Positions 18,045 to 27,944 of a stretch of 64,000 nt of DNA are shown piece after piece. The DNA comes from Hyphomicrobiales bacterium. Its GTDB lineage: Bacteria; Pseudomonadota; Alphaproteobacteria; Rhizobiales; Rhizobiaceae. The notes beneath the pieces were generated by a model. The model was not told the DNA's origin. It did no database searches and saw only the letters and a program-made list of their open reading frames with translations. Numbering within the stretch: position 1 is the first letter of the stretch; each line of letters opens with the position of its first letter. Position numbers and translations under genes: made by a program. The stretch is from positions 457,558 through 521,557 of the forward strand of contig UICE01000003.1 of NCBI GenBank assembly GCA_900471815.1, given 5' to 3'.

Positions 18045-18614
18045 ATGGCACTCAGGCTCAATATTATAATCGCAAGCACGCGGCCCGGGCGTGGTGGTCC
18101 TGCTGTAGCAAAGTGGTTCAACGAATTCGCCAAGCAGGATGGCAAGTTCGACCCTGTGCTTATCGATTTGGCTGATTTCAAGTTGCCGGTCTATGACGAA
18201 CCGAATCATCCCCGCATGAAAAAATACGAACATCCGCATACAAAGAAGTGGAGTGAGGCGATTGAGCCGGCCGACGCTTACATCTTTGTCATGCCTGAAT
18301 ATGACTACAACGCGCCACCTTCGCTCATCAATGCCTTGGTCTATTTATGGAATGAGTGGAACTACAAACCTGTAAGCTTTGTAAGTTATGGCGGTGTTTC
18401 CGGTGGATTGCGTGCTACCGAATCGGTCAAAGGGTTGATCTCGGCACTCCGTATGGTTTCGCTTGCAGAAAGCGTTCCCATTCCTTCGTACCAGCAGTTT
18501 ATCAACGATGATGGCGTGTTCACGCCAAATGAACTGATAACTACCAGCGCCAGCACGGTTTTGACTGAACTTGCAAAATGGGCAGGTGCTCTGAAACCGC
18601 TTCGCGCTTCGTAA
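18045..18614 (+). CDS. NADPH-dependent FMN reductase-like flavoprotein
   Basis: A 189-residue flavodoxin-fold protein. The N-terminus LNIIIASTRPGRGGPAVAKWF is the FMN phosphate-binding loop of the NADPH-dependent FMN reductase family, and FVMPEYDYNAPPSLINALVYL is the second signature near residue 80. It reduces flavin or a quinone-like substrate. ATG 18045 has GGAG 10 bp upstream and the flavin motif begins right after it, so the long extension to 17892 is rejected. It is a single-gene unit. Confidence 0.9.
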   Translation: MALRLNIIIASTRPGRGGPAVAKWFNEFAKQDGKFDPVLIDLADFKLPVYDEPNHPRMKKYEHPHTKKWSEAIEPADAYIFVMPEYDYNAPPSLINALVYLWNEWNYKPVSFVSYGGVSGGLRATESVKGLISALRMVSLAESVPIPSYQQFINDDGVFTPNELITTSASTVLTELAKWAGALKPLRAS

Positions 18615-18665
18615 TTTTATGAAGCGCTTGACAGCAATACGTCAGGCGGTTCACTTTAGGCCATT

Positions 18666-18767
18666 CACCAGGGGAGTCCCGACAAGGGGCTGAGATACTG
18701 CTTCAGGCATAGCCAAGCGCAGTGACCCGTTGAACCTGATCCAGTTCACACTGGCGTAGGGACGGTG
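18666..18767 (+). promoter_or_regulatory. TPP riboswitch (THI element)
   Basis: The thiamine pyrophosphate aptamer is clear: GGGGAGTCC then GGGGCTGAGA in the first helix set, ACCCGTTGAACCTGATC in the pyrophosphate-binding part, and CTGGCGTAGGGA to close. The ends CACC (18666-18669) and GGTG (18764-18767) form the base of P1. It precedes thiC by 115 bp. In this family TPP binding shuts off expression. Confidence 0.97.
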
Positions 18768-18784
18768 CAAAGGTTATCGCGCAT

Positions 18785-20700
<1,916 letters not shown>

Positions 20701-20701
20701 G

Positions 20702-21697
20702 GTGAATATTCTGGTGAAAGGGGCCGGCGTTGCCGGCCTCACAGTTGCTTATGAGCTTCGAGCACGTGGAGCCGAAGTGACGATACTAGACCCCTTTGGC
20801 GGCGAAAATTCTGCAGCCTCCTGGTATGCCGGTGGCATGCTCGCACCTTGGTGTGAGCGCGAAAGCGCTGAACAGGCTGTCATTGATCTTGGAATGAACG
20901 CGGCCAATTGGTGGGAGTCTGTAATTCCCGGATCCGTGAGTCGCAAGGGAACGCTGGTGGTGGCCACACCGCGGGATGTAAAAGAACTGGAGCGCTTTGG
21001 CGCGCGGACGTCGGGCTTTGTGCGCATTGGTGAGGAAGCAATTTCGCTCTTGGAACCCGATCTTGGCGAGGCGGCTTTCCGCAAGGGATTGTTCTTTGAA
21101 AGTGAGGCGCATCTGGCGCCACGTCAGGTTCTAACGGAATTAAAGGCAAAACTCGTTGGGTTAGGCGCCCGCTGCGAAACTGAGATGAGCGCCGCTGAAA
21201 TTTCCAGCTTTGAATGGGTTGTCGATTGTACTGGAATCGCGTCTCCAGATATTGATTTGCGGGGCGTGCGTGGCGAAATGCTCATCTTGCGCAGCAAAGA
21301 CATATCACTATCACGACCCATACGGCTTATTCACCCGCGGTTCCCGCTTTATATTGTGCCCCGACCGGACCACACCTTCATGGTGGGCGCGACGATGATT
21401 GAGAGCGATGCCAATGGACCGGTAACGGCGCGCTCAATGATGGAATTATTGAACGCTGCCTACACTGTTCACCCGGCATTTGGTGAAGCCGAAATTATCG
21501 AAACCGGAACAGGCGTTCGCCCAGCCTACCCAAATAATCTGCCGCGCGTGGTTAAAACGGGCAATTGCATCAGCATTAATGGACTTTATCGACACGGTTT
21601 TCTGCTTGCGCCAGCGATGGCAAAGCAGGCTGCCGACATGATCCTGAAAGAAAGGAGTATACGCCATGAAACTCACCGTGAACGGACAAGCGCATGA
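20702..21697 (+). CDS. thiO: glycine oxidase of thiamine synthesis
   Basis: A 331-residue FAD enzyme that oxidises glycine to iminoglycine for ThiG. The Rossmann motif GAGVAGLTVAYEL starts six residues in, and the C-terminal NGLYRHGFLLAPAMA is the substrate-side signature of the DAO fold in ThiO. I prefer GTG 20702, one base after the thiC stop with GGGG upstream, since the FAD strand then starts at the usual place; an ATG at 20687 inside thiC adds five residues and cannot be excluded. The 3' end overlaps thiS by 32 bp. Confidence 0.93.
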   Translation: MNILVKGAGVAGLTVAYELRARGAEVTILDPFGGENSAASWYAGGMLAPWCERESAEQAVIDLGMNAANWWESVIPGSVSRKGTLVVATPRDVKELERFGARTSGFVRIGEEAISLLEPDLGEAAFRKGLFFESEAHLAPRQVLTELKAKLVGLGARCETEMSAAEISSFEWVVDCTGIASPDIDLRGVRGEMLILRSKDISLSRPIRLIHPRFPLYIVPRPDHTFMVGATMIESDANGPVTARSMMELLNAAYTVHPAFGEAEIIETGTGVRPAYPNNLPRVVKTGNCISINGLYRHGFLLAPAMAKQAADMILKERSIRHETHRERTSA

Positions 21698-21863
21698 TGT
21701 CTCGGCGCAAACTCTTGAAGCGCTGTTGTTAGAGCTTGAATTTGAGGGTGAATGGCTCGCAACAGCAGTCAATAGTGAGCTTGTACGAGCAAACGAGCGG
21801 CAGAATCACACTCTAAAGAATGGTGATCGCATCGAAATTTTGACCCCGAAGCAGGGTGGGTGA
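21666..21863 (+). CDS. thiS: thiamine sulfur carrier protein
   Basis: A 65-residue ubiquitin-like protein ending in the required Gly-Gly (KQGG), which is activated and carries the sulfur for the thiazole ring to ThiG. It begins [20 protein letters not shown] lies before the ATG and the gene overlaps the end of thiO, so translation is coupled. ThiF, which activates it, is not in the window. Confidence 0.95.
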   Translation: MKLTVNGQAHDVSAQTLEALLLELEFEGEWLATAVNSELVRANERQNHTLKNGDRIEILTPKQGG

Positions 21864-21864
21864 A

Positions 21865-22638
21865 ATGTTGAAACTTTATGGCGCCGAAATATCGTCTCGC
21901 CTTTTGCTTGGTACGGCGCAGTATCCATCTCCTGCAATTCTTATAGATGCGATTAAAGCTTCAGGAACAGAGATCATAACCGTGTCGTTGCGCCGCGAAA
22001 TGGCTGGCACGAAAAGTGGCGACGGATTTTGGTCCTTGCTTCGTTCCTTGGAATTGCGTGTGTTGCCTAATACAGCCGGGTGTCACACAGTGAAAGAAGC
22101 TGTGCTGACTGCGCATATGGCGCGTGACGTTTTTTCTACAGACTGGATCAAGCTTGAAGTCATTGGTAATCACGACACTCTACAACCCGATGTTTTCGCT
22201 TTGGTAGAAGCCGCAAGGATTTTGAGCGAAGATGGCTTCAAGGTGTTTCCCTATACAACCGATGACCTGGTCATCGCTGAACGGTTGCTGGAAGCGGGCT
22301 GCGATGTTCTCATGCCGTGGTGCGCGCCTATTGGTTCAGCCATGGGACCGCTCAATTTGCATGCATTGCGCTCGATACGCGGGCATTTCCCTGAGGTTCC
22401 GATTATTATCGATGCTGGCTTGGGTCGGCCGTCGCATGCAGCGGCTGTGATGGAATTGGGATTTGATGCGGTCCTTCTCAATACAGCGGTAGCCAAGGCA
22501 GGCAATCCGCCAGCAATGGCACAGGCTTTTGCCAAAGCTGTTGAGGCTGGCCATCAAGCTTATCAAGCGGTCGTGCTGGAGCCGCGCGATATGGCTGTGC
22601 CGTCAACGCCTGTAATAGGCAAGGCTGTATTTACATAG
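21865..22638 (+). CDS. thiG: thiazole synthase
   Basis: A 257-residue TIM-barrel enzyme that forms thiazole phosphate from deoxyxylulose phosphate, iminoglycine and ThiS thiocarboxylate. [13 protein letters not shown] opens the barrel, VSLRRE near residue 45, and [14 protein letters not shown] near 70 are family segments; the Schiff-base Lys is in WIKLEV. ATG 21865 is used because AGGGTGGG lies directly before it. It ends the operon: only 5 bp separate its stop from the convergent methyltransferase, so thiE, which commonly follows in rhizobia, is not here. Confidence 0.96.
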   Translation: MLKLYGAEISSRLLLGTAQYPSPAILIDAIKASGTEIITVSLRREMAGTKSGDGFWSLLRSLELRVLPNTAGCHTVKEAVLTAHMARDVFSTDWIKLEVIGNHDTLQPDVFALVEAARILSEDGFKVFPYTTDDLVIAERLLEAGCDVLMPWCAPIGSAMGPLNLHALRSIRGHFPEVPIIIDAGLGRPSHAAAVMELGFDAVLLNTAVAKAGNPPAMAQAFAKAVEAGHQAYQAVVLEPRDMAVPSTPVIGKAVFT

Positions 22639-22643
22639 GGAGA

Positions 22644-23243
22644 TTACCTGGCCTTTGTAGCAATAACATCGAGCCATTCCGTCGGCTCATTATCGTAACC
22701 ACTCCCCATATAATTCTTGATCTCGACCAAAGACCAGCTTGAGCCATAAGCCTGCCTAAGCCATTCAGGAGAGGGGTAGTTATAATAACGCCCAAACTTG
22801 TCGCGCCCTTCCTGCTTTCCAGCCTTGTAACTGGCATAAAACAAACCGCCTGATTTAAGCGCTCGCTCGATACGCTGAAGAATAGCGGCAAGGTTTGGTC
22901 GCGGAACATGTAAAAGACAGGCGTTGGCCCACACAGCATCAAATTTGCTGCGATCCTTGATTTGATCGAACTTCAATACTTTTGCAGGAACGCCCAGACG
23001 TTTCTCAGCTTGATAGGCAAGTTCTGGGCTGCCATCGGTAGGTGTAACGTCAAAGCCTAGAGCGAGCATGCGGGCACTGTCATCGCCGCCGCCGCAACCA
23101 AGTTCTAGAATGGAGCAATTGCGAGTAAGACGAATAAGAAAGGAATCCAATCGTTCGTATGATCTATGTTCAATGCGATTGGCATAGGTCTCTGCTTCTT
23201 CTGAATAAAATCGAAGAGTATCTTGATCTTCAGCGACCACCAC
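22644..23243 (-). CDS. class I SAM-dependent methyltransferase
   Basis: A 199-residue protein with motif I ILELGCGGGDDS at about residues 46-57 and the acidic motif II TPTDGSPELA. The later motif DAVWANACLLHVPRP and the GLFYASYKAG segment resemble TehB-like and related small-molecule methyltransferases. The start is GTG 23243 with AAGGA 5 bp before it. It lies 9 bp after the Rrf2 gene on the same strand and so is probably in its transcript. The substrate is unknown. Confidence 0.88.
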   Translation of the reverse strand: MVVAEDQDTLRFYSEEAETYANRIEHRSYERLDSFLIRLTRNCSILELGCGGGDDSARMLALGFDVTPTDGSPELAYQAEKRLGVPAKVLKFDQIKDRSKFDAVWANACLLHVPRPNLAAILQRIERALKSGGLFYASYKAGKQEGRDKFGRYYNYPSPEWLRQAYGSSWSLVEIKNYMGSGYDNEPTEWLDVIATKAR

Positions 23244-23252
23244 ATCGTCCTT

Positions 23253-23702
23253 TTACATATCAAGAATGGCGGGTATTTTCCCCTTTTCGCCATAGATCAG
23301 ACAATCGGCAATGGTCGTTTTGTCGAGTACCCCGCGTGTTACATTCGCAACTTCGTTGAAAACATGGCGGATTTCACAGGTATCTTCATCGCTGCAGTCC
23401 TCGCAGCGCCGATAGGCAATTTTACTCAAACACGGAAGGGAAGCTATGGGGCCGTCTATCAGGCGCAGAATTTCGCCGAAAGTAATGTCGTCCGCACCTT
23501 TCAGAAGAAGATAGCCACCCATCTTGCCTCTTCGGCTCATGACAATGCCTTCACGCTTTAGGTCTAGCAAAATCTGTTCGAGAAATTTCTTTGGAATATT
23601 TTGCTCTTCTGCAATATCCGAAATGAATAGAGCTTTTTCAGAGTCGGCGCGTGCGAGGACGACAAGCGCGCGGAGAGCATATTTGGCTTTTTGCGATATC
23701 AT
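23253..23702 (-). CDS. Rrf2-family regulator with Fe-S-type cysteines
   Basis: A 149-residue winged-helix regulator. The N-terminus MISQKAKYALRALVVLA and the following IPKKFLEQILLDLKREGIV (recognition helix near residues 37-55) are typical of Rrf2. Four cysteines in CLSKIAYRRCEDCSDEDTC (about residues 90-108) could hold a cluster as in IscR, NsrR or RirA. It is transcribed divergently from the sulfate transport genes, about 750 bp away with a small gene between, so control of sulfur uptake is a reasonable guess. It begins an operon with the methyltransferase. Confidence 0.92.
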   Translation of the reverse strand: MISQKAKYALRALVVLARADSEKALFISDIAEEQNIPKKFLEQILLDLKREGIVMSRRGKMGGYLLLKGADDITFGEILRLIDGPIASLPCLSKIAYRRCEDCSDEDTCEIRHVFNEVANVTRGVLDKTTIADCLIYGEKGKIPAILDM

Positions 23703-24004
23703 TCTTCTTAGCCTACAACCTTCTGGGTGCAGTCATAGCCCTTCGATAAACATTTCCTAGTATAAAAACGTAAAAAATGTGAGTTTTTTTGCGGCGCCCG
23801 AATGTCTCAATAATGGCACGTAATGCTCTGAAAAATAATAATTCATTAAGGTTTTTGCTTTGGAAAATACCTTTGTGAAGCCATTTTGATACACGATTAA
23901 ATCAGTCGTGATTATTGACAAACAATTTCAAGGCGTCATCATTGTCGTTCTATTGCCCGTCAATGGTAAGCCACTTTACAGCCGAGTTATTTTTGGAGGT
24001 CGCA
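23703..24004. promoter_or_regulatory. AT-rich divergent intergenic region
   Basis: Three hundred bases without a gene separate the Rrf2 start from the small frame at 24005. It is AT-rich and should hold the promoters for both directions. An imperfect inverted repeat (AAGG at 23848-23851 with CCTT at 23870-23873, extended by T/A pairs with one mismatch) is the only structure I see. No clear promoter boxes or riboswitch motif stand out. Confidence 0.4.
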
Positions 24005-24196
24005 ATGTATAGTGAAGTCTCAAACATCTTCAATCGAGCGGAGCGTTTATGGCGTGAGGTATTCACGTCTGATAACATCAAATTCGATGCTCGTAATTCT
24101 GAGAATTGCGCAGATGATAAAGCTCCTGTGAAGAAGCGGCGCAACTCGGGCGAGGAAGATTTTCTGTGGTGCTGGCAGCATCGTGGTTTTTGGTAA
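24005..24196 (+). CDS. small protein of unknown function (63 residues)
   Basis: A 63-residue frame with a strong GGAGG ribosome site 5 bp before its ATG (GGAGGTCGCAATG). It starts MYSEVSNIFNRAERLWREVF, likely an amphipathic helix, has a charged middle (KKRRNSGEED) and ends with an aromatic segment, FLWCWQHRGFW. There is no signal peptide. It sits between an Fe-S-type Rrf2 gene and the sulfate-binding protein gene. I do not recognise the family. The ribosome site makes it likely to be real. Confidence 0.6.
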   Translation: MYSEVSNIFNRAERLWREVFTSDNIKFDARNSENCADDKAPVKKRRNSGEEDFLWCWQHRGFW

Positions 24197-24416
24197 ACCG
24201 ACAGCCTGAGACCCGAAGTATATCAATTAATGCGGGCGGCCTGGAGCATCGCCGTCGTTTGCCCTGATTTTCCCAGTTCATAGTATTTTGTTTCTATTCT
24301 TTGCGGTTCCTTGGAAAGGTAACCCTTCCTTCCGCCCGTTTTTACCGACAGTCTTAGAATAATTGTCCGTGAAGCCGGAGAGCAGGCGGATTGGGTGTGG
24401 CTTGAAAAGTAGATTG

Positions 24417-24429
24417 GGCGATTATCGCC
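24417..24429. promoter_or_regulatory. palindrome GGCGAT-T-ATCGCC before sbp
   Basis: A perfect 6+6 palindrome around a single base lies 18 bp before the sbp start codon and just upstream of its GGGAGAA ribosome site. It is a candidate operator or translational element; the Rrf2 regulator next door is one possible ligand. Confidence 0.4.
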
Positions 24430-24447
24430 TCCGACTGGGAGAATTTC

Positions 24448-25455
24448 ATGAAAAAATTGGTTGCTTTTGCGGCTTTGGCGCTGAGCTTTGCTTTAACTCC
24501 TGCACAAGCGGCAGAAGAGCCTACGGAAATTCTCAATGTCTCTTACGATATCTCCCGTGAACTTTACGAGCAGATCAACAAAGCTTTTAGCGCTGCTTAC
24601 AAGGTACAGGTCGGTAAGGACATTACGGTAAACCAGTCGCATGCGGGCTCATCGAAGCAGGCGCGCTCCATTCTTGAAGGCCTTGAGGCTGACGTTGTAA
24701 CGTTCAATCAGGTGACCGACGTGCAAGTGTTGCACGATAAGGGAAATTTGATCCCAGCCGATTGGCAATCACGCCTTCCCAACAATTCATCGCCATATTA
24801 TTCCCTTCCTGCTTTTCTCGTGCGGGCCGGTAATCCAAAGAATATCAAGAACTGGGATGATCTTGTTCGTGATGATGTAAAGGTTGTTTTCCCCAATCCG
24901 AAAACATCCGGTAATGGTCGGTATACTTACTTGGCCGCCTATGCCTATGCGCTTGAGGCAAACAATAAGGATCAAGCAAAGGCTCAAGAATTCGCGAAAA
25001 AGTTGCTCGCCAATGTTCCGGTGTTTGACACTGGCGGTCGCGCTGCCACCACAACTTTTGCTGAACGCGGGATTGGCGACGTGCTCATCACGTTCGAGGC
25101 AGAGGTGCTGGGCACTCGAAAGCAGCTTGGCGAAGACAAGTACGAAGCGGTCATTCCACCGGTAAGCTTGTTAGCTGAGTTTCCAGTATCTGTAGTCGAT
25201 AAAGTTGCGGATAAGCGCGGATCACGTGCAATTGCTGAAAGCTATCTGAAATTCCTTTACACCTCGGAAGGCCAGGACATCCTCGCGCAGAATTATAACC
25301 GTGTGCATGATGAAGCAGTCAAAGCCAAATACGCCTCGCAGTTTCCAGAAACCCGTCTTTTGACTGTCGAGGATGTGTTCGGAGGCTGGAAGAAGGTCAC
25401 CACAGATCATCTGGCTGAAGGTGGTATTCTTGATAAGGTATTCACCAAGCGCTGA
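24448..25455 (+). CDS. sbp: sulfate ABC transporter, periplasmic sulfate-binding protein
   Basis: A 335-residue binding protein with a signal peptide (MKKLVAFAALALSFALTPAQA). The mature chain begins ILNVSYDISRELYEQINKAF, the standard sulfate/thiosulfate-binding start, and SHAGSSKQARSILEGL near residue 65 holds sulfate-binding residues. It delivers sulfate to the CysTW permease. A palindrome lies before it and an intrinsic terminator after it, so it may be made in excess over the permeases. Thiosulfate specificity (CysP) cannot be told apart by eye. Confidence 0.95.
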   Translation: MKKLVAFAALALSFALTPAQAAEEPTEILNVSYDISRELYEQINKAFSAAYKVQVGKDITVNQSHAGSSKQARSILEGLEADVVTFNQVTDVQVLHDKGNLIPADWQSRLPNNSSPYYSLPAFLVRAGNPKNIKNWDDLVRDDVKVVFPNPKTSGNGRYTYLAAYAYALEANNKDQAKAQEFAKKLLANVPVFDTGGRAATTTFAERGIGDVLITFEAEVLGTRKQLGEDKYEAVIPPVSLLAEFPVSVVDKVADKRGSRAIAESYLKFLYTSEGQDILAQNYNRVHDEAVKAKYASQFPETRLLTVEDVFGGWKKVTTDHLAEGGILDKVFTKR

Positions 25456-25478
25456 ATCAAAGGTAAATCTCTATACAG

Positions 25479-25508
25479 ACGGCGCGGCAGCCAATCCGCG
25501 TCGTTTTT
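25479..25508 (+). terminator. intrinsic terminator between sbp and cysT
   Basis: A 9-bp stem (25479-25487 with 25496-25504, one G-T pair) with an 8-base loop ends in a run of five T (25504-25508). It lies 24 bp after the sbp stop and 50 bp before cysT. Inside an operon it would lower permease expression relative to the binding protein. Confidence 0.7.
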
Positions 25509-25558
25509 CGTTGCAACAGATCACTTGCGTTAAAGTCTGGATGAATTAAGAACCTCGC

Positions 25559-26401
25559 ATGTCATTGTTTTCCAAGTCCAGTCAGCGCGGAATTTTGCCC
25601 GGTTTCGGTCTCACTCTTGGAGTGACGTTATTTTATTTTACGTTGATTGTGGCTCTGCCATTGCTGGCAATGCTGTACAAATCCTTCAATCTGGGTTGGG
25701 CGGATTTCTGGAGTATCATCTCTTCTGAACGGGCCGTCGCAACCTATCGCATAACAGTCAGTGCAGCTTTGTTGGCCACCTTGCTGAATGCGCTTTTTGG
25801 GATGCTCCTAGCGTGGGTATTGGTGCGTTACGAGTTTCCCGGAAAACGACTTCTTGATGCGGTGGTCGACTTGCCTTTCGCTTTGCCCACGGCCGTTGCT
25901 GGGTTGGCATTGGTCACCGTATTTTCCGCCAATGGCTGGTTCGGACGGTATCTGGAGCCGCTGGGTATCAAAATCGCATATGCACCTTTGGGAATTGCGC
26001 TCGCGATGATGTTTACCAGCATTCCCTTCGTTGTCCGGACGGTTCAGCCCGTTTTGGAAGATGTGGCAACAGATGTAGAAGAGGCTGGCCGCTCTTTGGG
26101 TGCCACAAACTGGCAGATATTCGCAAACATTATCTGGCCCGCCATTTTTCCGGCATTTGTCGCTGGTTGCAGCCTTTCATTTGCAAGAAGCTTGGGAGAG
26201 TTTGGTGCCATCGTCTTTATTTCGGGCAATTTGCCGTTTGAAACAGAAGTAATGTCTCTTCTCGTCTTTATCCGGCTTGATGAATATGACTATCCCGCAG
26301 CTGCAGCCATAGCGACAGTTATGTTGGTCATAGCGTTCGTCATGCTTTTCGTAACAAACTCAATACAGGCCTGGCAGCTGAAATATGCAGAACGTAACTA
26401 A
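25559..26401 (+). CDS. cysT: sulfate ABC transporter permease CysT (CysU)
   Basis: A 280-residue inner-membrane permease with about six helices. It begins with FGLTLGVTLFYFTLIV, and the cytoplasmic EAGRSLGATNWQIFANIIWP segment (about residues 170-190) is the EAA loop that contacts the ATPase. With CysW it forms the sulfate channel. Its last 17 bases overlap cysW, so translation is coupled. Confidence 0.95.
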   Translation: MSLFSKSSQRGILPGFGLTLGVTLFYFTLIVALPLLAMLYKSFNLGWADFWSIISSERAVATYRITVSAALLATLLNALFGMLLAWVLVRYEFPGKRLLDAVVDLPFALPTAVAGLALVTVFSANGWFGRYLEPLGIKIAYAPLGIALAMMFTSIPFVVRTVQPVLEDVATDVEEAGRSLGATNWQIFANIIWPAIFPAFVAGCSLSFARSLGEFGAIVFISGNLPFETEVMSLLVFIRLDEYDYPAAAAIATVMLVIAFVMLFVTNSIQAWQLKYAERN

Positions 26402-27251
26402 TCTTGCTGCGCCCGTCGGGAGCCTGAAGCCGTCATCGCGACACGGCAAAAAGCCCGTGCGATTGTCCCAGCGGCTTTTGGTAATTTCCGCGATTTTGCT
26501 GTCTATATTGCTTATCGGCGTACCGCTGCTCGTTATTTTCACCTACGCATTTCGGGAGGGTATGACGGTTTATTTGACTCAGATAAGCCAACCCGCAACC
26601 CTGCACGCGATTTGGCTAACTGTCTTGACCGCGATCGTCGTAGTGCCGATCAACATGGTGTTCGGGATTTGCGTGGCATGGTTGGTTACGCGCTTTAGAT
26701 TTCCCGGACGAGGGTTGTTGATTACATTTATCGAGATACCTTTTTCGGTCTCGCCAATCGTTGCGGGTGTGACCTATCTCTTCCTATATGGGAGTCAGGG
26801 CCTGCTTGGACCGTTGTTGGAGAACTACGACATAAAAATTATGTTTACGGTTCCCGCCATCTTTTTGGTCAGCCTTTTCGTTACAAGCCCATTCGTTGCA
26901 CGCGAGCTTATTCCCCTGATGCAGGCTCAAGGTAGCGAAGATGAGGAGGCGGCAATCACCCTTGGCGCCAATGGCTTGCAAACATTCTTTTACGTTACAT
27001 TGCCGAATATCCGTTGGGCTCTTCTTTACGGTGCGGTGCTATGCAATGCTCGCGTGATGGGCGAGTTTGGTGCCGTTTCAGTTGTTTCCGGCGCCATTCG
27101 GGGGCAAACCAACACGCTGCCTTTGCAAATTGAGCTGCTATTCAATGACTATAATGTCACTGGTGCATTTGCAGCCTCATCTACATTGGCGCTGATTGCT
27201 GTCGTGACATTAGTTCTCAAATATCTGCTTGAACGCAAGCAATTGGTTTAG
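26385..27251 (+). CDS. cysW: sulfate ABC transporter permease CysW
   Basis: A 288-residue second permease, with a 25-residue polar N-terminus, about six helices and the EAA loop DEEAAITLGANGLQTFFYVTLP near residue 185. The usual next gene, cysA (ATPase), is absent: the stop overlaps the stop of a convergent hydrolase by 4 bp. The ATPase must be encoded elsewhere for transport to work. Confidence 0.95.
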   Translation: MQNVTNLAAPVGSLKPSSRHGKKPVRLSQRLLVISAILLSILLIGVPLLVIFTYAFREGMTVYLTQISQPATLHAIWLTVLTAIVVVPINMVFGICVAWLVTRFRFPGRGLLITFIEIPFSVSPIVAGVTYLFLYGSQGLLGPLLENYDIKIMFTVPAIFLVSLFVTSPFVARELIPLMQAQGSEDEEAAITLGANGLQTFFYVTLPNIRWALLYGAVLCNARVMGEFGAVSVVSGAIRGQTNTLPLQIELLFNDYNVTGAFAASSTLALIAVVTLVLKYLLERKQLV

Positions 27252-27808
27252 GCAGCGCGTTGTGCGCGAAAACTCTGGTGAGGCCTGCGCATTGAATCTG
27301 CCAGGACATGTCCTTCTGGCCACGAGCCGAAACCGCTTTCAACATTAATGTGCCCTGAATTACCCATATCAACGAAACCGGAACCCCAGATATTCGCTAG
27401 GGCCTGTGCTTTATTGAAAGACATATAAGGATCGTCACGGCTTGCCACGACCACAGAAGGGAAGCTCAGTTTATGGCGCGGCAAGGGCGCGAAACTTGCA
27501 AACTTTTTGTCCCAAGCGGCCATACGCTCTGCGTCTGCAGGTGCCACGAGCACAGCGCCCGCTACATGCGCAGCTGAAGGCCTGCTCGCAAGGTGAGCCA
27601 CCAAAATAGATCCTAGACTATGGGCCACAAGAATGGCACCGGGCGTTTCGGCAAGAGCGGCCTCCAATACATGAAGCCATTGGGATAGATCCGGATTGTC
27701 CCAGTCATCCTGTTCAAGGAGCTGCGATGTCTCATCCTCAAGCAACCACTGGCGTTGCCAATGGCCATTTTCGGAGCCGCGGTATCCCGGAATAATCAAT
27801 GTTGTCAT
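27248..27808 (-). CDS. RBBP9/YdeN-family alpha/beta hydrolase
   Basis: A 186-residue small serine hydrolase. It opens TLIIPGYRGSENGHWQRQW, the family start, and the nucleophile elbow is VAHSLGS (Ser at about residue 82). The catalytic Asp and His fit ASRDDPYM and GNSGHINVESGFG. Function of the family in bacteria is poorly known; esterase-type activity is expected. It converges on cysW and overlaps its stop. Confidence 0.9.
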   Translation of the reverse strand: MTTLIIPGYRGSENGHWQRQWLLEDETSQLLEQDDWDNPDLSQWLHVLEAALAETPGAILVAHSLGSILVAHLASRPSAAHVAGAVLVAPADAERMAAWDKKFASFAPLPRHKLSFPSVVVASRDDPYMSFNKAQALANIWGSGFVDMGNSGHINVESGFGSWPEGHVLADSMRRPHQSFRAQRAA

Positions 27809-27944
27809 TGTGGCACTCCACGTTGAAGTCTGCCTTCAAAATAGAGTGGGGCGCTGTGCTCTTGAAGAAACTGCGCACCAATTTGTGGCTTATCTGGAAA
27901 ATATTTCCTACGTGAAATCGCTCAACCTGAAAATGGTCCGATGT

